Source of the DNA: Mariniflexile gromovii
GTDB lineage: Bacteria > Bacteroidota > Bacteroidia > Flavobacteriales > Flavobacteriaceae
Assembly (NCBI RefSeq): GCF_017814435.1
Contig: NZ_JAGJCB010000007.1
Location: forward strand, 1 to 64,000
Direction of reading: 5' to 3'
DNA: 64,000 nt
The notes below the pieces were generated by a model, which had not been told where the DNA came from, did no database searches, and saw nothing but the letters and a program-made list of their open reading frames with translations. Below are positions 1 to 9,244 of the stretch, one piece after another (within the stretch, counting starts at the first letter, position 1; every line of letters starts with the position of its first letter). The position numbers and the translations under genes are program-made.

Positions 1-330
1 GGTTTTTTTTGTTTTTTTTGCGCCTTTTTTTTCTTCTGGGTGGTTTTCAACAGGTTACGCACAAAAGTTTTTTGGCGCGGTGGGGACCCATGGGTTGCCG
101 AAGGGGTTTTCGTGGGGGTTTGGGAAGGTTTGGCATTGGAAATTGGATGGGAAACTTACCCTTTTTTGACCGGCAACGTGACTTGGAGACCGATTTCTAT
201 CTTAAATATGTATATATTCTGTTTTTTACTATACTATATATATGTACAACATATTATCTATACCATATATAATGCCCTTGGCAAAAATGGAATGTTGACT
301 GTACTATATAATAGGACTTGGCGGGTGGAA
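1..330. other. non-coding stretch before thrS, nothing recognised
   Basis: No convincing gene is seen here. The first 200 bases are unusually rich in G-runs on the plus strand (for example 82-85, 103-106 and 114-118) and contain the small palindrome acccatgggt at 86-95. The following 100 bases are strongly AT-rich with tatata runs. Open frames that cross this stretch have low-complexity translations and overlap the structured element and the thrS start, so they are treated as chance frames. Confidence 0.5.
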
Positions 331-434
331 GCGTTAGGGATGGTAGCGGAAAGCCCACAGCGCCCCGACGTTTTAGGGGCGCGAGGACTTGCAGCGTACA
401 GCCCGACCTTGCTTTTTGCAAGGGAACGCCCTAA
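331..434 (+). ncRNA. structured intergenic element, possible Flavobacteria ncRNA
   Basis: The element folds on itself. An outer stem pairs ttaggg (334-339) with ccctaa (429-434). One internal hairpin pairs gcgcccc (360-366) with ggggcgc (376-382) around a 9-nt loop, and a second pairs ccttgc (407-412) with gcaagg (418-423) around a 5-nt loop. It is much more GC-rich than the AT-rich flanks and does not overlap the thrS promoter. The agcggaaagccc segment at 345-356 resembles, from memory, an intergenic RNA-like repeat common in Flavobacteria (possibly Rfam Flavo-1). That identity is not verified, and the strand is assumed from the neighbouring gene. Confidence 0.45.
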
Positions 435-469
435 TTGTTTATATGTTAAAAATTATACCTATATATATA

Positions 470-500
470 TTGTATGTATTTGTTTATACTACTATCTTTG
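470..500 (+). promoter_or_regulatory. Bacteroidota promoter of thrS
   Basis: A perfect -7 element tatctttg (TAnnTTTG) lies at 493-500, with a TTG at 470-472 and a 20-bp gap, matching the Flavobacteria sigma-A pattern TTG-N17-23-TAnnTTTG. Transcription should begin near 507, leaving a very short leader before the ATG at 524. There is no room for a T-box or ribosomal-protein-type attenuator in that leader. Confidence 0.75.
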
Positions 501-523
501 CACACTGAATTTAATTTTATTTA

Positions 524-2458
524 ATGATACATATAACATTGCCCGATGGAAGTGTAAGATCGTACGAAGCGGACGTTACACCTATGGATGTTGCTAAAAG
601 CATTAGTGAAGGATTTGCTAGAAATGTGATTTCGGCTAAATTTAATGGTACAACTATTGAAACTGTGACGCCTTTGACCACGGATGGGTCGTTGGTTTTA
701 TATACTTGGAACGATAGCGAAGGGAAAACAGCTTTTTGGCATTCATCGGCACACGTTTTGGCGCAGGCTATTGAAGAACTATATCCTGGCGTGAAACTCA
801 CCATTGGACCAGCTATTGAAAATGGGTTTTATTATGATGTAGATTTTGGTAATATTAGCATTTCTGAAAAAGACTTTAAAGCGATAGAAGACAAAATGTT
901 AGAAATTGCTAGAGGAAAGCATGAGTTTAAAATGCGTTCGGCTACTAAAGCAGAAGCTTTACAACTATATAAAGGTAACCCATATAAAACGGAGCTTATA
1001 GAAAACTTAGAAGATGGCACCATTACTTTTTGTGACCATGCTACGTTTACCGATTTATGTCGTGGTGGCCATATACCTAATACCGGTATTATAAAAGCGG
1101 CTAAGGTTTTGAGTGTTGCGGGTGCATATTGGAGAGGTAATGAAAACAACCCACAATTGACGCGTGTTTATGGTATTTCGTTCCCAAAGCAAAAAGAGCT
1201 TACCGAATATTTAGAATTACTTGAAGAAGCTAAAAAACGTGACCATAGAAAACTTGGGAAGGAATTGGAATTGTTTACATTTTCGCAAAAAGTTGGTCAA
1301 GGTTTACCTTTGTGGTTACCTAAAGGTGCTGCTTTACGCGAACGCTTGGAGAACTTTTTGAAAGCCGCACAAAAGAAAGCTGGGTATGAAATGGTGGTAA
1401 CGCCTCATATTGGACAAAAAGAACTGTATGTTACTTCTGGGCATTATGCCAAATATGGTGCTGACAGTTTTCAACCGATAAGCACTCCTAAAGATGGCGA
1501 AGAGTTTTTGTTGAAACCTATGAACTGTCCACACCATTGTGAAATTTACAATAACAGCCAGTGGAGTTACAAAGATTTACCTAAGCGTTATGCTGAATTT
1601 GGTACGGTATATAGATATGAACAAAGTGGTGAATTGCACGGTTTGACTCGTGTAAGAGGTTTTACTCAAGATGATGCCCATTTGTTTTGTACTCCCGACC
1701 AATTGGATGCTGAGTTTAAAAACGTAATTGATTTGGTGCTTTATGTATTTGGCTCGTTAGGTTTTGAAAACTTTACAGCGCAGGTATCATTAAGAGATCC
1801 TGAAAACCCTGATAAATATATAGGTAGCCTTGAAAATTGGGAAAAAGCTGAAAATGCTATTATGAGTGCTACTATTGACAAAGGTTTGAACTATACCGTT
1901 AAAACTGGTGAAGCTGCTTTTTATGGCCCTAAACTAGACTTTATGGTGAAGGATGCTTTGGGCAGACAATGGCAATTAGGGACCATTCAAGTAGATTACA
2001 ATTTACCTGAACGTTTCAACTTAACATATAAAGGTAGTGACAATGAATTGCACAGACCGGTGATGATTCATCGTGCGCCATTTGGAAGCATGGAGCGTTT
2101 TATAGCTATTTTGTTAGAACATACAGCTGGTAATTTCCCGCTTTGGTTGATGCCAACACAGGCTATTATACTGTCAATTAGTGAGAAATATGAAAAATAC
2201 GCTGAAAAAGTTTTAAATTTGCTAGAAAATGACGAAATTCGCGCCCTTGTAGACCATAGGAATGAAACCATTGGCAAGAAAATACGGGAGGCTGAAATGC
2301 AAAAACACCCGTATATGATTATTATTGGGGAGCAAGAAGAAAAGGAAAACAAAATTACTGTGCGACAGCATGGTGGAGAAGATTTAGGAATGATTTCTAT
2401 AGAAGACTTCTCTAAAATCATAAAAACAGAAATAAGCAAAACGTTGAAATCGTTTTAA
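524..2458 (+). CDS. thrS: threonyl-tRNA synthetase
   Basis: This cytoplasmic class II enzyme charges tRNA-Thr with threonine. The 644 residues match the full bacterial length. The order is an N-terminal TGS domain (about 1-62), an editing domain with HSSAH at 73-77 and the CRGGH element at 179-183, a catalytic core and a C-terminal anticodon-binding domain (about 540-644). Predicted zinc ligands C335 (in MNCPHHCE), H386 (in DDAH) and H516 (in MIHRAPFG) are all present, as are motif 2 (about 357-385) and motif 3 (GSMERF). The ATG at 524 follows the promoter directly and gives the usual start of the TGS domain. It is first in a thrS-infC-rpmI-rplT cluster, the arrangement known from many bacteria. 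Confidence 0.97.
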   Translation: MIHITLPDGSVRSYEADVTPMDVAKSISEGFARNVISAKFNGTTIETVTPLTTDGSLVLYTWNDSEGKTAFWHSSAHVLAQAIEELYPGVKLTIGPAIENGFYYDVDFGNISISEKDFKAIEDKMLEIARGKHEFKMRSATKAEALQLYKGNPYKTELIENLEDGTITFCDHATFTDLCRGGHIPNTGIIKAAKVLSVAGAYWRGNENNPQLTRVYGISFPKQKELTEYLELLEEAKKRDHRKLGKELELFTFSQKVGQGLPLWLPKGAALRERLENFLKAAQKKAGYEMVVTPHIGQKELYVTSGHYAKYGADSFQPISTPKDGEEFLLKPMNCPHHCEIYNNSQWSYKDLPKRYAEFGTVYRYEQSGELHGLTRVRGFTQDDAHLFCTPDQLDAEFKNVIDLVLYVFGSLGFENFTAQVSLRDPENPDKYIGSLENWEKAENAIMSATIDKGLNYTVKTGEAAFYGPKLDFMVKDALGRQWQLGTIQVDYNLPERFNLTYKGSDNELHRPVMIHRAPFGSMERFIAILLEHTAGNFPLWLMPTQAIILSISEKYEKYAEKVLNLLENDEIRALVDHRNETIGKKIREAEMQKHPYMIIIGEQEEKENKITVRQHGGEDLGMISIEDFSKIIKTEISKTLKSF

Positions 2459-2488
2459 AAATAAGTTTAACTAAAAAAATATAAGGCC

Positions 2489-3037
2489 ATAGCAATTAGA
2501 AGAAAATCGCAACCCGCTAAAAGGGTTTCACAAGAGGATAAACATAAAATTAACTCTAAAATTAGTTCACCCAACGTTCGTCTTGTAGGTGATAATGTTG
2601 AAATTGGTATTTATACCAAAGGTGATGCTATGAGAATAGCAAAAGAGCAAGAATTAGATTTAGTTGAGATTTCTCCTAACGCAGACCCACCTGTTTGTAA
2701 GGTTATGGACTATAAAAAGTTTCTTTATGAACAAAAGAAACGTGATAAGGCCATAAAAGCGAAAGCAACTAAAGTTGTTATTAAAGAAATACGTTTTGGT
2801 CCGCAAACCGATGACCATGATTATGACTTTAAAAAGAAACATGCCGAAAAATTCTTAAAAGAAGGTGCTAAACTAAAGGCATTTGTTTTCTTTAAAGGAC
2901 GTTCCATCGTTTTTAAAGAACAAGGACAAATTTTATTATTAAGATTAGCCCAAGACCTTGAAGAATTTGGCAAAGTAGAGCAAATGCCTCAATTAGAAGG
3001 TAAACGTATGACTATGTTTATTGCTCCTAAAAAATAG
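2489..3037 (+). CDS. infC: translation initiation factor IF-3, non-AUG start
   Basis: IF-3 binds the 30S subunit, prevents premature 50S joining and proofreads the start codon. The frame reads [11 protein letters not shown], then a typical N-terminal domain with [10 protein letters not shown] and [20 protein letters not shown], a lysine-rich linker and a C-terminal domain ending MFIAPKK. The first ATG in frame (2630) would delete most of the N-terminal domain. An in-frame stop at 2468-2470 bounds the gene, and between that stop and 2630 there is no ATG, GTG or TTG placed to give the conserved N-terminus. ATA at 2489 restores the usual (M)AIRR start and a product of 182 residues; ATT at 2495 is the only near alternative. 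Rare start codons in infC are known (AUU in E. coli) and allow self-regulation, because IF-3 discriminates against them. Identity is certain; the exact start is inferred. Confidence 0.9.
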   Translation: MAIRRKSQPAKRVSQEDKHKINSKISSPNVRLVGDNVEIGIYTKGDAMRIAKEQELDLVEISPNADPPVCKVMDYKKFLYEQKKRDKAIKAKATKVVIKEIRFGPQTDDHDYDFKKKHAEKFLKEGAKLKAFVFFKGRSIVFKEQGQILLLRLAQDLEEFGKVEQMPQLEGKRMTMFIAPKK

Positions 3038-3138
3038 ATAAAAGTATATCCAACGAAATGACCCTTGGACTGCGCTCAGGGAGACAAGTTCAGGATTAAA
3101 GATAATTAAGCGAAATAATTAAAACCTAGGAAAAGAAA

Positions 3139-3336
3139 ATGCCTAAAATGAAAACAAAATCTAGTGCCAAAAAACGCTTTAAGCTAACTGGTACTGGTAA
3201 GATAAAAAGAAAGCACGCTTTTAAAAGTCACATCTTAACAAAGAAGTCTAAAAAACGTAAGCTCGCTTTGACGCATGATACATTAGTAGATAAGGCGGAT
3301 GAGAATAATGTTAAAATCATGTTACGTTTAAAGTAA
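3139..3336 (+). CDS. rpmI: 50S ribosomal protein L35
   Basis: This is a 65-residue, very basic protein of the large ribosomal subunit. It begins [20 protein letters not shown], the signature of L35, and continues with [15 protein letters not shown]. Length is normal for the family. It lies between infC and rplT, the conserved order. The 101-nt gap after infC contains the core gactgcgctc (3068-3077), also found at 9212-9221. The gap after it holds a perfect 16-bp palindrome at 3342-3357. Confidence 0.96.
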   Translation: MPKMKTKSSAKKRFKLTGTGKIKRKHAFKSHILTKKSKKRKLALTHDTLVDKADENNVKIMLRLK

Positions 3337-3341
3337 CAACA

Positions 3342-3448
3342 TTTTAACCGGTTAAAACAAATTATAAACCCTGGAGTTAGGCCACAAGATTAACGATTGT
3401 AGATTTTTTATTTACGATTGTTGAAATAACAAAGTGTCGATTATCGAC
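3342..3448 (+). promoter_or_regulatory. palindrome and hairpin in the rpmI-rplT gap
   Basis: The 139-nt gap holds a perfect 16-bp palindrome, ttttaaccggttaaaa (3342-3357), five bases after the rpmI stop, and a hairpin pairing gtcga (3436-3440) with tcgac (3444-3448). L20 represses its own operon by binding structured mRNA in some bacteria, so these could be part of a translational control region. Here that is only a suggestion from position. Neither structure is followed by a U-run, so they do not look like terminators. Confidence 0.3.
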
Positions 3449-3475
3449 CGCCTACTACAAAAAAAAATTAAAATT

Positions 3476-3820
3476 ATGCCAAGATCAGTAAATTCTGTAG
3501 CAAAAAGAGCCCGTAGAAAAAAGGTTCTAAAACAAGCAAAAGGTTACTTCGGACGTCGTAAAAACGTTTGGACAGTAGCAAAAAATGCGGTTGATAAAGC
3601 GATGCAATACTCGTATAGAGACCGTAGAAACAAAAAGAGAACATTCCGTGCATTATGGATAACACGTATTAACGCTGGTGCCAGAGTACATGGATTATCT
3701 TATTCTCAATTTATGGGAAAATTAAAAGCTAATGATATTGAATTAAACCGTAAGGTTTTAGCAGATTTAGCTATGAATAACCCTGAGGCTTTTAAAGCCG
3801 TAATAGAGAAAGTAAAATAA
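3476..3820 (+). CDS. rplT: 50S ribosomal protein L20
   Basis: L20 binds 23S rRNA early in large-subunit assembly. The 114 residues start [20 protein letters not shown] and contain the family pattern [33 protein letters not shown] and the C-terminal NPEAFKAVI. An upstream ATG at 3434 in the same frame would add 14 residues unlike any L20, so 3476 is chosen. It is last in the thrS-infC-rpmI-rplT cluster and is followed by a terminator hairpin. Confidence 0.96.
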   Translation: MPRSVNSVAKRARRKKVLKQAKGYFGRRKNVWTVAKNAVDKAMQYSYRDRRNKKRTFRALWITRINAGARVHGLSYSQFMGKLKANDIELNRKVLADLAMNNPEAFKAVIEKVK

Positions 3821-3867
3821 GGCGTTTCGCCTATTGTTAAACATATTATATTCGCTTAATATATTAA

Positions 3868-3898
3868 AAATCCGGTTCGAATGAATCGGATTTTTTTT
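3868..3898 (+). terminator. rho-independent terminator after rplT
   Basis: A 7-bp stem pairs aaatccg (3868-3874) with cggattt (3887-3893), followed by a run of T. It closes the ribosomal protein operon. The A-run on its left side lets it also act on the convergent gene that ends at 3897. Confidence 0.75.
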
Positions 3899-4319
3899 AT
3901 ACTCCAAAAGCAGTAATTACTAGGTGTCTTGAACCACCATGGTTTCTGTGTTCACACAAATAAATACCTTGCCAAATCCCTAAATTCAATTTACCATTGG
4001 TTATAGGAATTTGCACCGAAGCTCCCAATAATGACGCTTTAATATGTGCAGGCATATCATCTGACCCTTCATAAGTATGTTTATAATAAGGTGCATTTTC
4101 CGGAACCATCTTATTAAAATGGCTTTCAAAATCGGTTCTTACGGTAAAATCTGCATTTTCATTTATAGATAGACTTGCCGAGGTGTGCTTTATAAACACC
4201 TGTAATTGCCCTAGGTTTATTTGATTGATTTCAGGAAGCGCATCTTCTACAACGTCTGTAATTAAATGGAATCCTCTTGAAAAAGGTTTCAGTTTTATCT
4301 GTTTTTGAAAAAAAGTCAT
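3897..4319 (-). CDS. YjbQ/UPF0047 family protein
   Basis: This is a small cytoplasmic protein of 140 residues, the normal family length. Family motifs are visible: HTSASLSINENAD near residue 46, then GSDDMPAHIKASLLG and GIWQGIYLCEHRNHGG near the C-terminus. These hold the conserved histidines, aspartates and glutamate of the presumed metal and active site. Members are annotated as secondary thiamine-phosphate synthase enzyme because E. coli YjbQ can weakly replace ThiE, but the physiological role is not settled. The gene converges on rplT and shares its terminator region. Confidence 0.88.
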   Translation of the reverse strand: MTFFQKQIKLKPFSRGFHLITDVVEDALPEINQINLGQLQVFIKHTSASLSINENADFTVRTDFESHFNKMVPENAPYYKHTYEGSDDMPAHIKASLLGASVQIPITNGKLNLGIWQGIYLCEHRNHGGSRHLVITAFGV

Positions 4320-4455
4320 TTTAATATTTTACAATTAATCTTTAAGTTTATAGTTATAAAAGTATGAAAGAAATACATTTTTTATGGTTTTATTACGCAA
4401 CCATATAAAAAATTTATCATCTATAATCTATAAACCCAAATTAAAATTACGCTAA

Positions 4456-4911
4456 ATGAAGTATACTATCATAATTGCATTCCTAAGTTTTGTTACGTTA
4501 ACCAATTGTTCTCTTGAAGGTGACAACGAAATTAAAGACCAAGTTTATAAGACCTATTGGCACCTAACCAATGTTAGTGGTGGCATTGCGGGCGTAGATA
4601 ATGATTTTGATTTAGATAAGATTATTTGGACTTTTAATGAAGACACCAATAAATTAGTAGTTAATAACACCAACACTACAGACGTAGAAGATGGATTGGA
4701 TACTGGTAATTATACATACTCGATTACTGAAATTAAAGGGGAAGGTGAAAAAGTTGATTTGTTTCTAACAGTTGAATCCAATGAATTCGGAAAGTTAACA
4801 TTTGATGCAACTGAGTTGGTAATAGACCAAAACATAACCACCAATGGCACTGGTGCAGATGGTTTTATTTACACTTTTAAACGCGTAGTAATTTTTGAAG
4901 ACGCCGAATAA
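4456..4911 (+). CDS. small lipoprotein of unknown function
   Basis: The 151-residue product has a short hydrophobic signal peptide ending in a lipobox (TNC, cysteine at residue 19), so it should be lipid-anchored. The mature part is acidic and rich in beta-type alternation (YKTYWHLTNVSGG, IIWTFNEDTNKLVV), which resembles the lipocalin-like small lipoproteins frequent in Flavobacteria. That resemblance is only in general pattern. It converges on the gene ending at 4913 with a one-base gap. No function can be assigned. Confidence 0.75.
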   Translation: MKYTIIIAFLSFVTLTNCSLEGDNEIKDQVYKTYWHLTNVSGGIAGVDNDFDLDKIIWTFNEDTNKLVVNNTNTTDVEDGLDTGNYTYSITEIKGEGEKVDLFLTVESNEFGKLTFDATELVIDQNITTNGTGADGFIYTFKRVVIFEDAE

Positions 4912-4912
4912 A

Positions 4913-6172
4913 TTAGGTTTTCTGCTTTTTCTTTCTAGCTGCCGGAAATAGCACGTTGTTTAATATTAAACGATATCCTGGAGATGTTGGATGCAAATCG
5001 AGTTCGGTTTTAGCATCTCCTACCCTATGCTGATAATCTTCGGGATCGTGACCGCCATAAAAAGTAAAAAATCCCTTTCCCTTAATACCGTGAATGTATT
5101 TTGCTTCACCATTTAATTTTGTTTCTCCCATTACCAAAACATTCGACTTAATTTCATCTCTTGTAAAAGCAGTTGTTTGCCCCATAAAACCTTTTACCAA
5201 AGCGGTATGGTTTTGGCATAACATGGTTGGAATGGGGTCCCATTTCGCTGAAAACTCCATTAAAGAAAAATAATCGGACTCTTTAGATACTGCACGCTTT
5301 TGTGTCATATCTATTGAAGAAAACTCGTAGATATTTGGGTTTCTTTCCAAAATATAATTGGTAAACGCGAAAGTTTTATTGTAATCTATTTTGTTTTGGT
5401 AACCCGACTCGCTTCCATCGCCATCAAACATGGGTTCGCAAATATCGATCCCTTGAGCCGATAAAGCTATATCAAAACTATCGGTAGCGCTGCACATAGC
5501 GAACATAAAACCGCCACCAATAACATAATCTCTAATTTTTAAAGCTACATCCAGTTTTTCTTGTGACACTTTGCTGTAGCCTAATTTTGCTGCCAAGGCT
5601 TCAGCTTCTTTCTTTTCTTCAATATACCAAGAAGCCGCTTTGTAGGCACCATAGAATTTCCCGTATTGTCCTGTAAAATCTTCGTGGTGTAAATGCAACC
5701 AATCGAATGCCAAAAGTCCGTCGTTTAGTACTTCTTCATCGTAAATGGTTTCGTATGGAATTTCAGCATATTGCAATACCATCGTTACGGCATCGTCCCA
5801 AGGTAATTTCCCTTTGGGCGTATAAACTGCAATTTTAGGTGCTTTTTCTAAAACAACCGCCTCCATATTTTGGCTTGGGCTGCTAATTTCCTCTAAAATA
5901 GTTTCAGTTTTAGCATCTGAAAGGATTTCAAAAGAAATCCCTCTAATTTGACATTCGCGTTGAATTTCTTGGGTATCCGGCAATAAAAACGACCCGCCAC
6001 GGTAATTAAGCAACCATTTTACTTTTTGCTCTTTACTGAGTATCCAATAGGTTAACCCGTATGCTTTTAGATGGTTTTTTTGGCTATCAGCATCCATAGG
6101 AATAAGGATATAGGATGCATGGGTTTTTAAACCTATAACTATAAAAAATAATGTGATAAATATCTTTTTCAA
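4913..6172 (-). CDS. exported protein usually mislabelled asparagine synthetase B
   Basis: The 419-residue product begins with a signal peptide (MKKIFITLFFIVIGLKTHA) followed by SYILIPMDADSQKNHLKAYG. This family is widespread in Bacteroidota and is often named asparagine synthetase B. A true AsnB starts with Cys2 as glutaminase nucleophile, is cytoplasmic and has an ATP-pyrophosphatase loop; none of these is present. A GGGFMFAMCSATDSFD segment (about residues 220-235) resembles the nucleophile elbow of class I glutamine-amidotransferase-like folds, which would fit a ThuA/DJ-1-like exported protein. Function is unknown; the asparagine synthetase label should not be propagated. Confidence 0.8.
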   Translation of the reverse strand: MKKIFITLFFIVIGLKTHASYILIPMDADSQKNHLKAYGLTYWILSKEQKVKWLLNYRGGSFLLPDTQEIQRECQIRGISFEILSDAKTETILEEISSPSQNMEAVVLEKAPKIAVYTPKGKLPWDDAVTMVLQYAEIPYETIYDEEVLNDGLLAFDWLHLHHEDFTGQYGKFYGAYKAASWYIEEKKEAEALAAKLGYSKVSQEKLDVALKIRDYVIGGGFMFAMCSATDSFDIALSAQGIDICEPMFDGDGSESGYQNKIDYNKTFAFTNYILERNPNIYEFSSIDMTQKRAVSKESDYFSLMEFSAKWDPIPTMLCQNHTALVKGFMGQTTAFTRDEIKSNVLVMGETKLNGEAKYIHGIKGKGFFTFYGGHDPEDYQHRVGDAKTELDLHPTSPGYRLILNNVLFPAARKKKQKT

Positions 6173-6296
6173 AATTGAGGCTAAACTTAATGTGATTTCT
6201 CAGTCATTCCTCCATGGAAATGACTAAACAACATATTTACGCTGAAAGATACTTAATTTTTTCTCCTTTCCGGATTGGTTTAACAGAAGATTAGAT

Positions 6297-7838
6297 TTAA
6301 AATGGTACGTCGTTATCATCATCATCGTTAAACGAACTGCCAAAGGCTTGATCTGGGCTTGCTTTAAAGTTATCTGATTTAAACGTATCATCATTTGCAG
6401 CTGCGTTCATTTTAGAATGGAACTCGAACGGCGAATCGAAATCATCTAAATTATCAAACTTACCTAAATGCCCAATAAACTTCAAACGGATGTTTTCCAA
6501 ACCACCATTACGGTGTTTTGCAACGATGAACTCCCCTTGCCCTTCGGTTGGAGAACGCTCTTCATCATCCCATTCGTCAATTTTATAATATTCAGGTCGG
6601 TAAATAAAACTTACAATATCCGCATCTTGTTCAATCGCTCCCGATTCACGTAAATCTGAAAGTAACGGACGTTTACTACCACCACGGGTTTCAACCGCAC
6701 GCGATAATTGCGATAATGCTATTACAGGAACGTTCAATTCTTTAGCCAATGCTTTTAAGTTTCGGGAAATCATAGAGATTTCTTGTTCACGGTTTCCACC
6801 ATGGTTACTTCCACCCGTCATTAATTGCAAATAATCAATCATGATAAGTTTAATACCATGTTGCGATGATAAACGACGCGCTTTCGCACGCAAATCGAAA
6901 ATAGAAAGCGATGGTGTATCATCTATAAATAAAGGTGCCTTTTCAAGGCCTTTTACCTTTACATTAAGCTGTTCCCATTCGTGTTTTTCTAATTTTCCTG
7001 TTCTTAATTTTTCTGAAGACAGTCCCGTTTCACTAGAAATTAAACGGGTTATTAATTGTACCGAAGCCATCTCTAACGAGAAAAATGCTACGGGTATATT
7101 TTGATCAACCGCAATATTTCTTGCCATAGATAGGGTTAATGCTGTTTTACCCATACCAGGACGTGCAGCAATAATAATTAAATCGGATGGTTGCCAACCC
7201 GAAGTTAACTTATCCAGTTTATTAAACCCTGTTGGAATGCCACTAAGCCCTTCTTTATTTGAAATTTCTTCAATTTTCTTTTTGGCTTGAATTACTAATT
7301 CTTGAGCGGTTTCACTCGATTTTTTAATATTTCCTTGGGTAACCTCGTATAATTTTGATTCGGCTTGATCCAATAAGTCGAAAACATCTTTGGTTTCATC
7401 ATACGAATCTTCAATAATTTCACTTGAAATTTTAATTAAACTACGTTGGATGAATTTTTGTAAAATGATACGTGCATGAAACTCAATATGCGCCGAAGAT
7501 GATACTTTTTGCGTTAAAGAAATGAGGTAAAAATCGCCTCCAGCAAGCTCCAGCTTTGAATTTTTCTTTAACTGTGTTGAAACGGTTAATAAGTCGATTG
7601 GCTCACTATTTTCAAACAACTGAAAAATAGCGCTAAATATGTGTTGATGCGCTTCTTTGTAGAATGCATCAGGACTTAAAATATCGATAACTTCATCGAC
7701 ACCTTTTTTATCAATCATCATTGCACCCAACACAACTTCTTCTAAATCAAGTGCTTGAGGAGGTATTTTACCTTTCTCAAGACTGATAAGTGTGCTTTTG
7801 TCTACTTTAAATCCTCTAATTTGGTCGGGTTGTTTCAT
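6297..7838 (-). CDS. dnaB: replicative DNA helicase DnaB
   Basis: DnaB is the hexameric helicase that unwinds DNA at the replication fork. The 513 residues have the N-terminal primase-interacting domain (about 28-135), a linker helix, and a RecA-like ATPase domain with Walker A ARPGMGKT (225-232), Walker B LIMIDYLQLM (331-340), the SQLSR motif near 376 and LRESGAIEQDAD near 396. No intein interrupts the P-loop. The C-terminus is a low-complexity tail ending in an aspartate run and DVPF, very like the acidic tip of SSB. It is separated from accA upstream by a terminator. Confidence 0.96.
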   Translation of the reverse strand: MKQPDQIRGFKVDKSTLISLEKGKIPPQALDLEEVVLGAMMIDKKGVDEVIDILSPDAFYKEAHQHIFSAIFQLFENSEPIDLLTVSTQLKKNSKLELAGGDFYLISLTQKVSSSAHIEFHARIILQKFIQRSLIKISSEIIEDSYDETKDVFDLLDQAESKLYEVTQGNIKKSSETAQELVIQAKKKIEEISNKEGLSGIPTGFNKLDKLTSGWQPSDLIIIAARPGMGKTALTLSMARNIAVDQNIPVAFFSLEMASVQLITRLISSETGLSSEKLRTGKLEKHEWEQLNVKVKGLEKAPLFIDDTPSLSIFDLRAKARRLSSQHGIKLIMIDYLQLMTGGSNHGGNREQEISMISRNLKALAKELNVPVIALSQLSRAVETRGGSKRPLLSDLRESGAIEQDADIVSFIYRPEYYKIDEWDDEERSPTEGQGEFIVAKHRNGGLENIRLKFIGHLGKFDNLDDFDSPFEFHSKMNAAANDDTFKSDNFKASPDQAFGSSFNDDDDNDVPF

Positions 7839-7950
7839 AACTGCGAAAGTAACTAAAAAGAACTTCTTTTTAATTAAAAAATAACTTATGATTGTTAACT
7901 AGTCTTCAACAATCTAACTGTTAATAACTTATAAATATTGTCAATAACAC

Positions 7951-7985
7951 AAAAAAAATCTGAAGTTTTAAGCTTCAGATTTTTT
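7951..7985 (-). terminator. terminator after accA
   Basis: A 12-bp stem pairs 7954-7965 (aaaaatctgaag) with 7973-7984 (cttcagattttt) around a 7-nt loop. On the minus strand the hairpin is followed by eight U. It ends accA transcription before dnaB. The structure is nearly symmetrical and could act in both directions. Confidence 0.8.
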
Positions 7986-8007
7986 ACTTATATGATAATT
8001 AAACGTA

Positions 8008-8961
8008 TTAACCTTTAAATACACCCATATGGGAATATTTATCCATTCGTTTTGCAACCAAATCTTTTGGTGATAAGTTTTTAAGCTCTTCAAAATTTTT
8101 GGTGATGGCATTGCTAACAGCTGCAAAAGTTTTTTCTCTATCTCTATGCGCACCACCTAGTGGTTCTTTTATAATTTCGTCAACCAACTTCTGTTTTTTC
8201 ATATCGGTAGCGGTTAATTTTAGAGCATCTGCTGCTTGTTCTTTAAATTCCCAACTACGCCATAAAATTGATGAACATGACTCTGGAGAAATTACAGAGT
8301 ACCATGTGTTTTCCAACATTAAAACCACATCGCCAACACCAATACCCAATGCTCCACCAGAAGCACCTTCACCTACAATAATGGTAATGATTGGCACTTT
8401 TAAACGGGTCATTTCTAAAATATTTCTAGCAATGGCTTCTCCTTGTCCGCGCTCTTCGGCTTCTAAACCTGGAAATGCTCCTGGAGTATCAATAAGTGTT
8501 ACTACAGGAATGCCAAACTTTTCGGCTGATTTCATTAAACGAAGCGCTTTTCTATACCCCTCTGGGTTCGCCATTCCAAAATTTCTGTATTGGCGTGTTT
8601 TAGTATTATATCCTTTTTGTTGACCAATAAACATAAAACTTTGATCACCAATTTTACCTAAACCACCAATCATCGCTTTATCATCTTTAAAGCTTCTATC
8701 TCCGTGAAGTTCTAAGAAAGATTCACCACAAATAGCACGAATATAATCTAAAACATAAGGTCTGTCTGGATGACGTGACATTTGTACACGTTGCCAAGGT
8801 GTTAGGTTTTTATAAATTTCTTTCTGAGTGTCTGCTAATTTTTTTTCGATGTTTGCGCATGTTTCAGTAACATCCACTTCGCTCTCTTCACCTATAATTC
8901 TACATTTCTGCAATTGGTCTTCAAGTTCTTTTATGGGTAGTTCAAATTCTAAATATTCCAT
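8008..8961 (-). CDS. accA: acetyl-CoA carboxylase carboxyltransferase subunit alpha
   Basis: AccA with AccD transfers the carboxyl group from carboxybiotin to acetyl-CoA, the committed step of fatty acid synthesis. The chosen start [16 protein letters not shown] gives 317 residues, the standard length. An upstream ATG at 9018 would add 19 residues not typical of the family. Conserved blocks are visible: ARHPDRP-like [44 protein letters not shown], the oxyanion region [20 protein letters not shown] and [13 protein letters not shown]. The gene is single, with its own terminator. Confidence 0.96.
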   Translation of the reverse strand: MEYLEFELPIKELEDQLQKCRIIGEESEVDVTETCANIEKKLADTQKEIYKNLTPWQRVQMSRHPDRPYVLDYIRAICGESFLELHGDRSFKDDKAMIGGLGKIGDQSFMFIGQQKGYNTKTRQYRNFGMANPEGYRKALRLMKSAEKFGIPVVTLIDTPGAFPGLEAEERGQGEAIARNILEMTRLKVPIITIIVGEGASGGALGIGVGDVVLMLENTWYSVISPESCSSILWRSWEFKEQAADALKLTATDMKKQKLVDEIIKEPLGGAHRDREKTFAAVSNAITKNFEELKNLSPKDLVAKRMDKYSHMGVFKG

Positions 8962-9244
8962 AAGAATTTTGTTTTGGCTATTAATTAAGTTAGTGTACAA
9001 ACCTACATATTTTTTCATTTTAAATTAAGAAAAATCTAAAAATGTTGGTTCTATTTGACTTCTCTACAAAAATAAGCATTCTAAAAGAGAATAGAAAAAC
9101 TTTTAATTTTGATATAGGTTTATTTTGATTGTCCTTTATTACCTATCATTTGCTATCTCCTCAAGCACAGTCTAAAGTTTATTCAATTAACTTGTATAAT
9201 AATGAGGTCTCGACTGCGCTCGACCTGACAAAAAAACTCAATAA
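8962..9244. other. accA upstream region with a short dispersed repeat core
   Basis: No gene is seen. At 9205-9230 lies a repeat-like sequence whose core gactgcgctc (9212-9221) also occurs at 3068-3077 between infC and rpmI. Similar short sequences are scattered in flavobacterial intergenic regions (recalled, not searched). A TATTTTTG sequence on the minus strand (9067-9074) is a possible -7 box for accA, but no matching -33 TTG is present. Confidence 0.4.

Noticed and set aside
331-523. T-box riboswitch for thrS
   Set aside because: The transcript start predicted from the promoter leaves only about 17 bases before the ATG. No T-box core sequence or terminator is present.
40-597. Long open frame before thrS
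   Set aside because: Low-complexity translation, crosses the structured element and the thrS promoter, and overlaps the thrS start in another frame.
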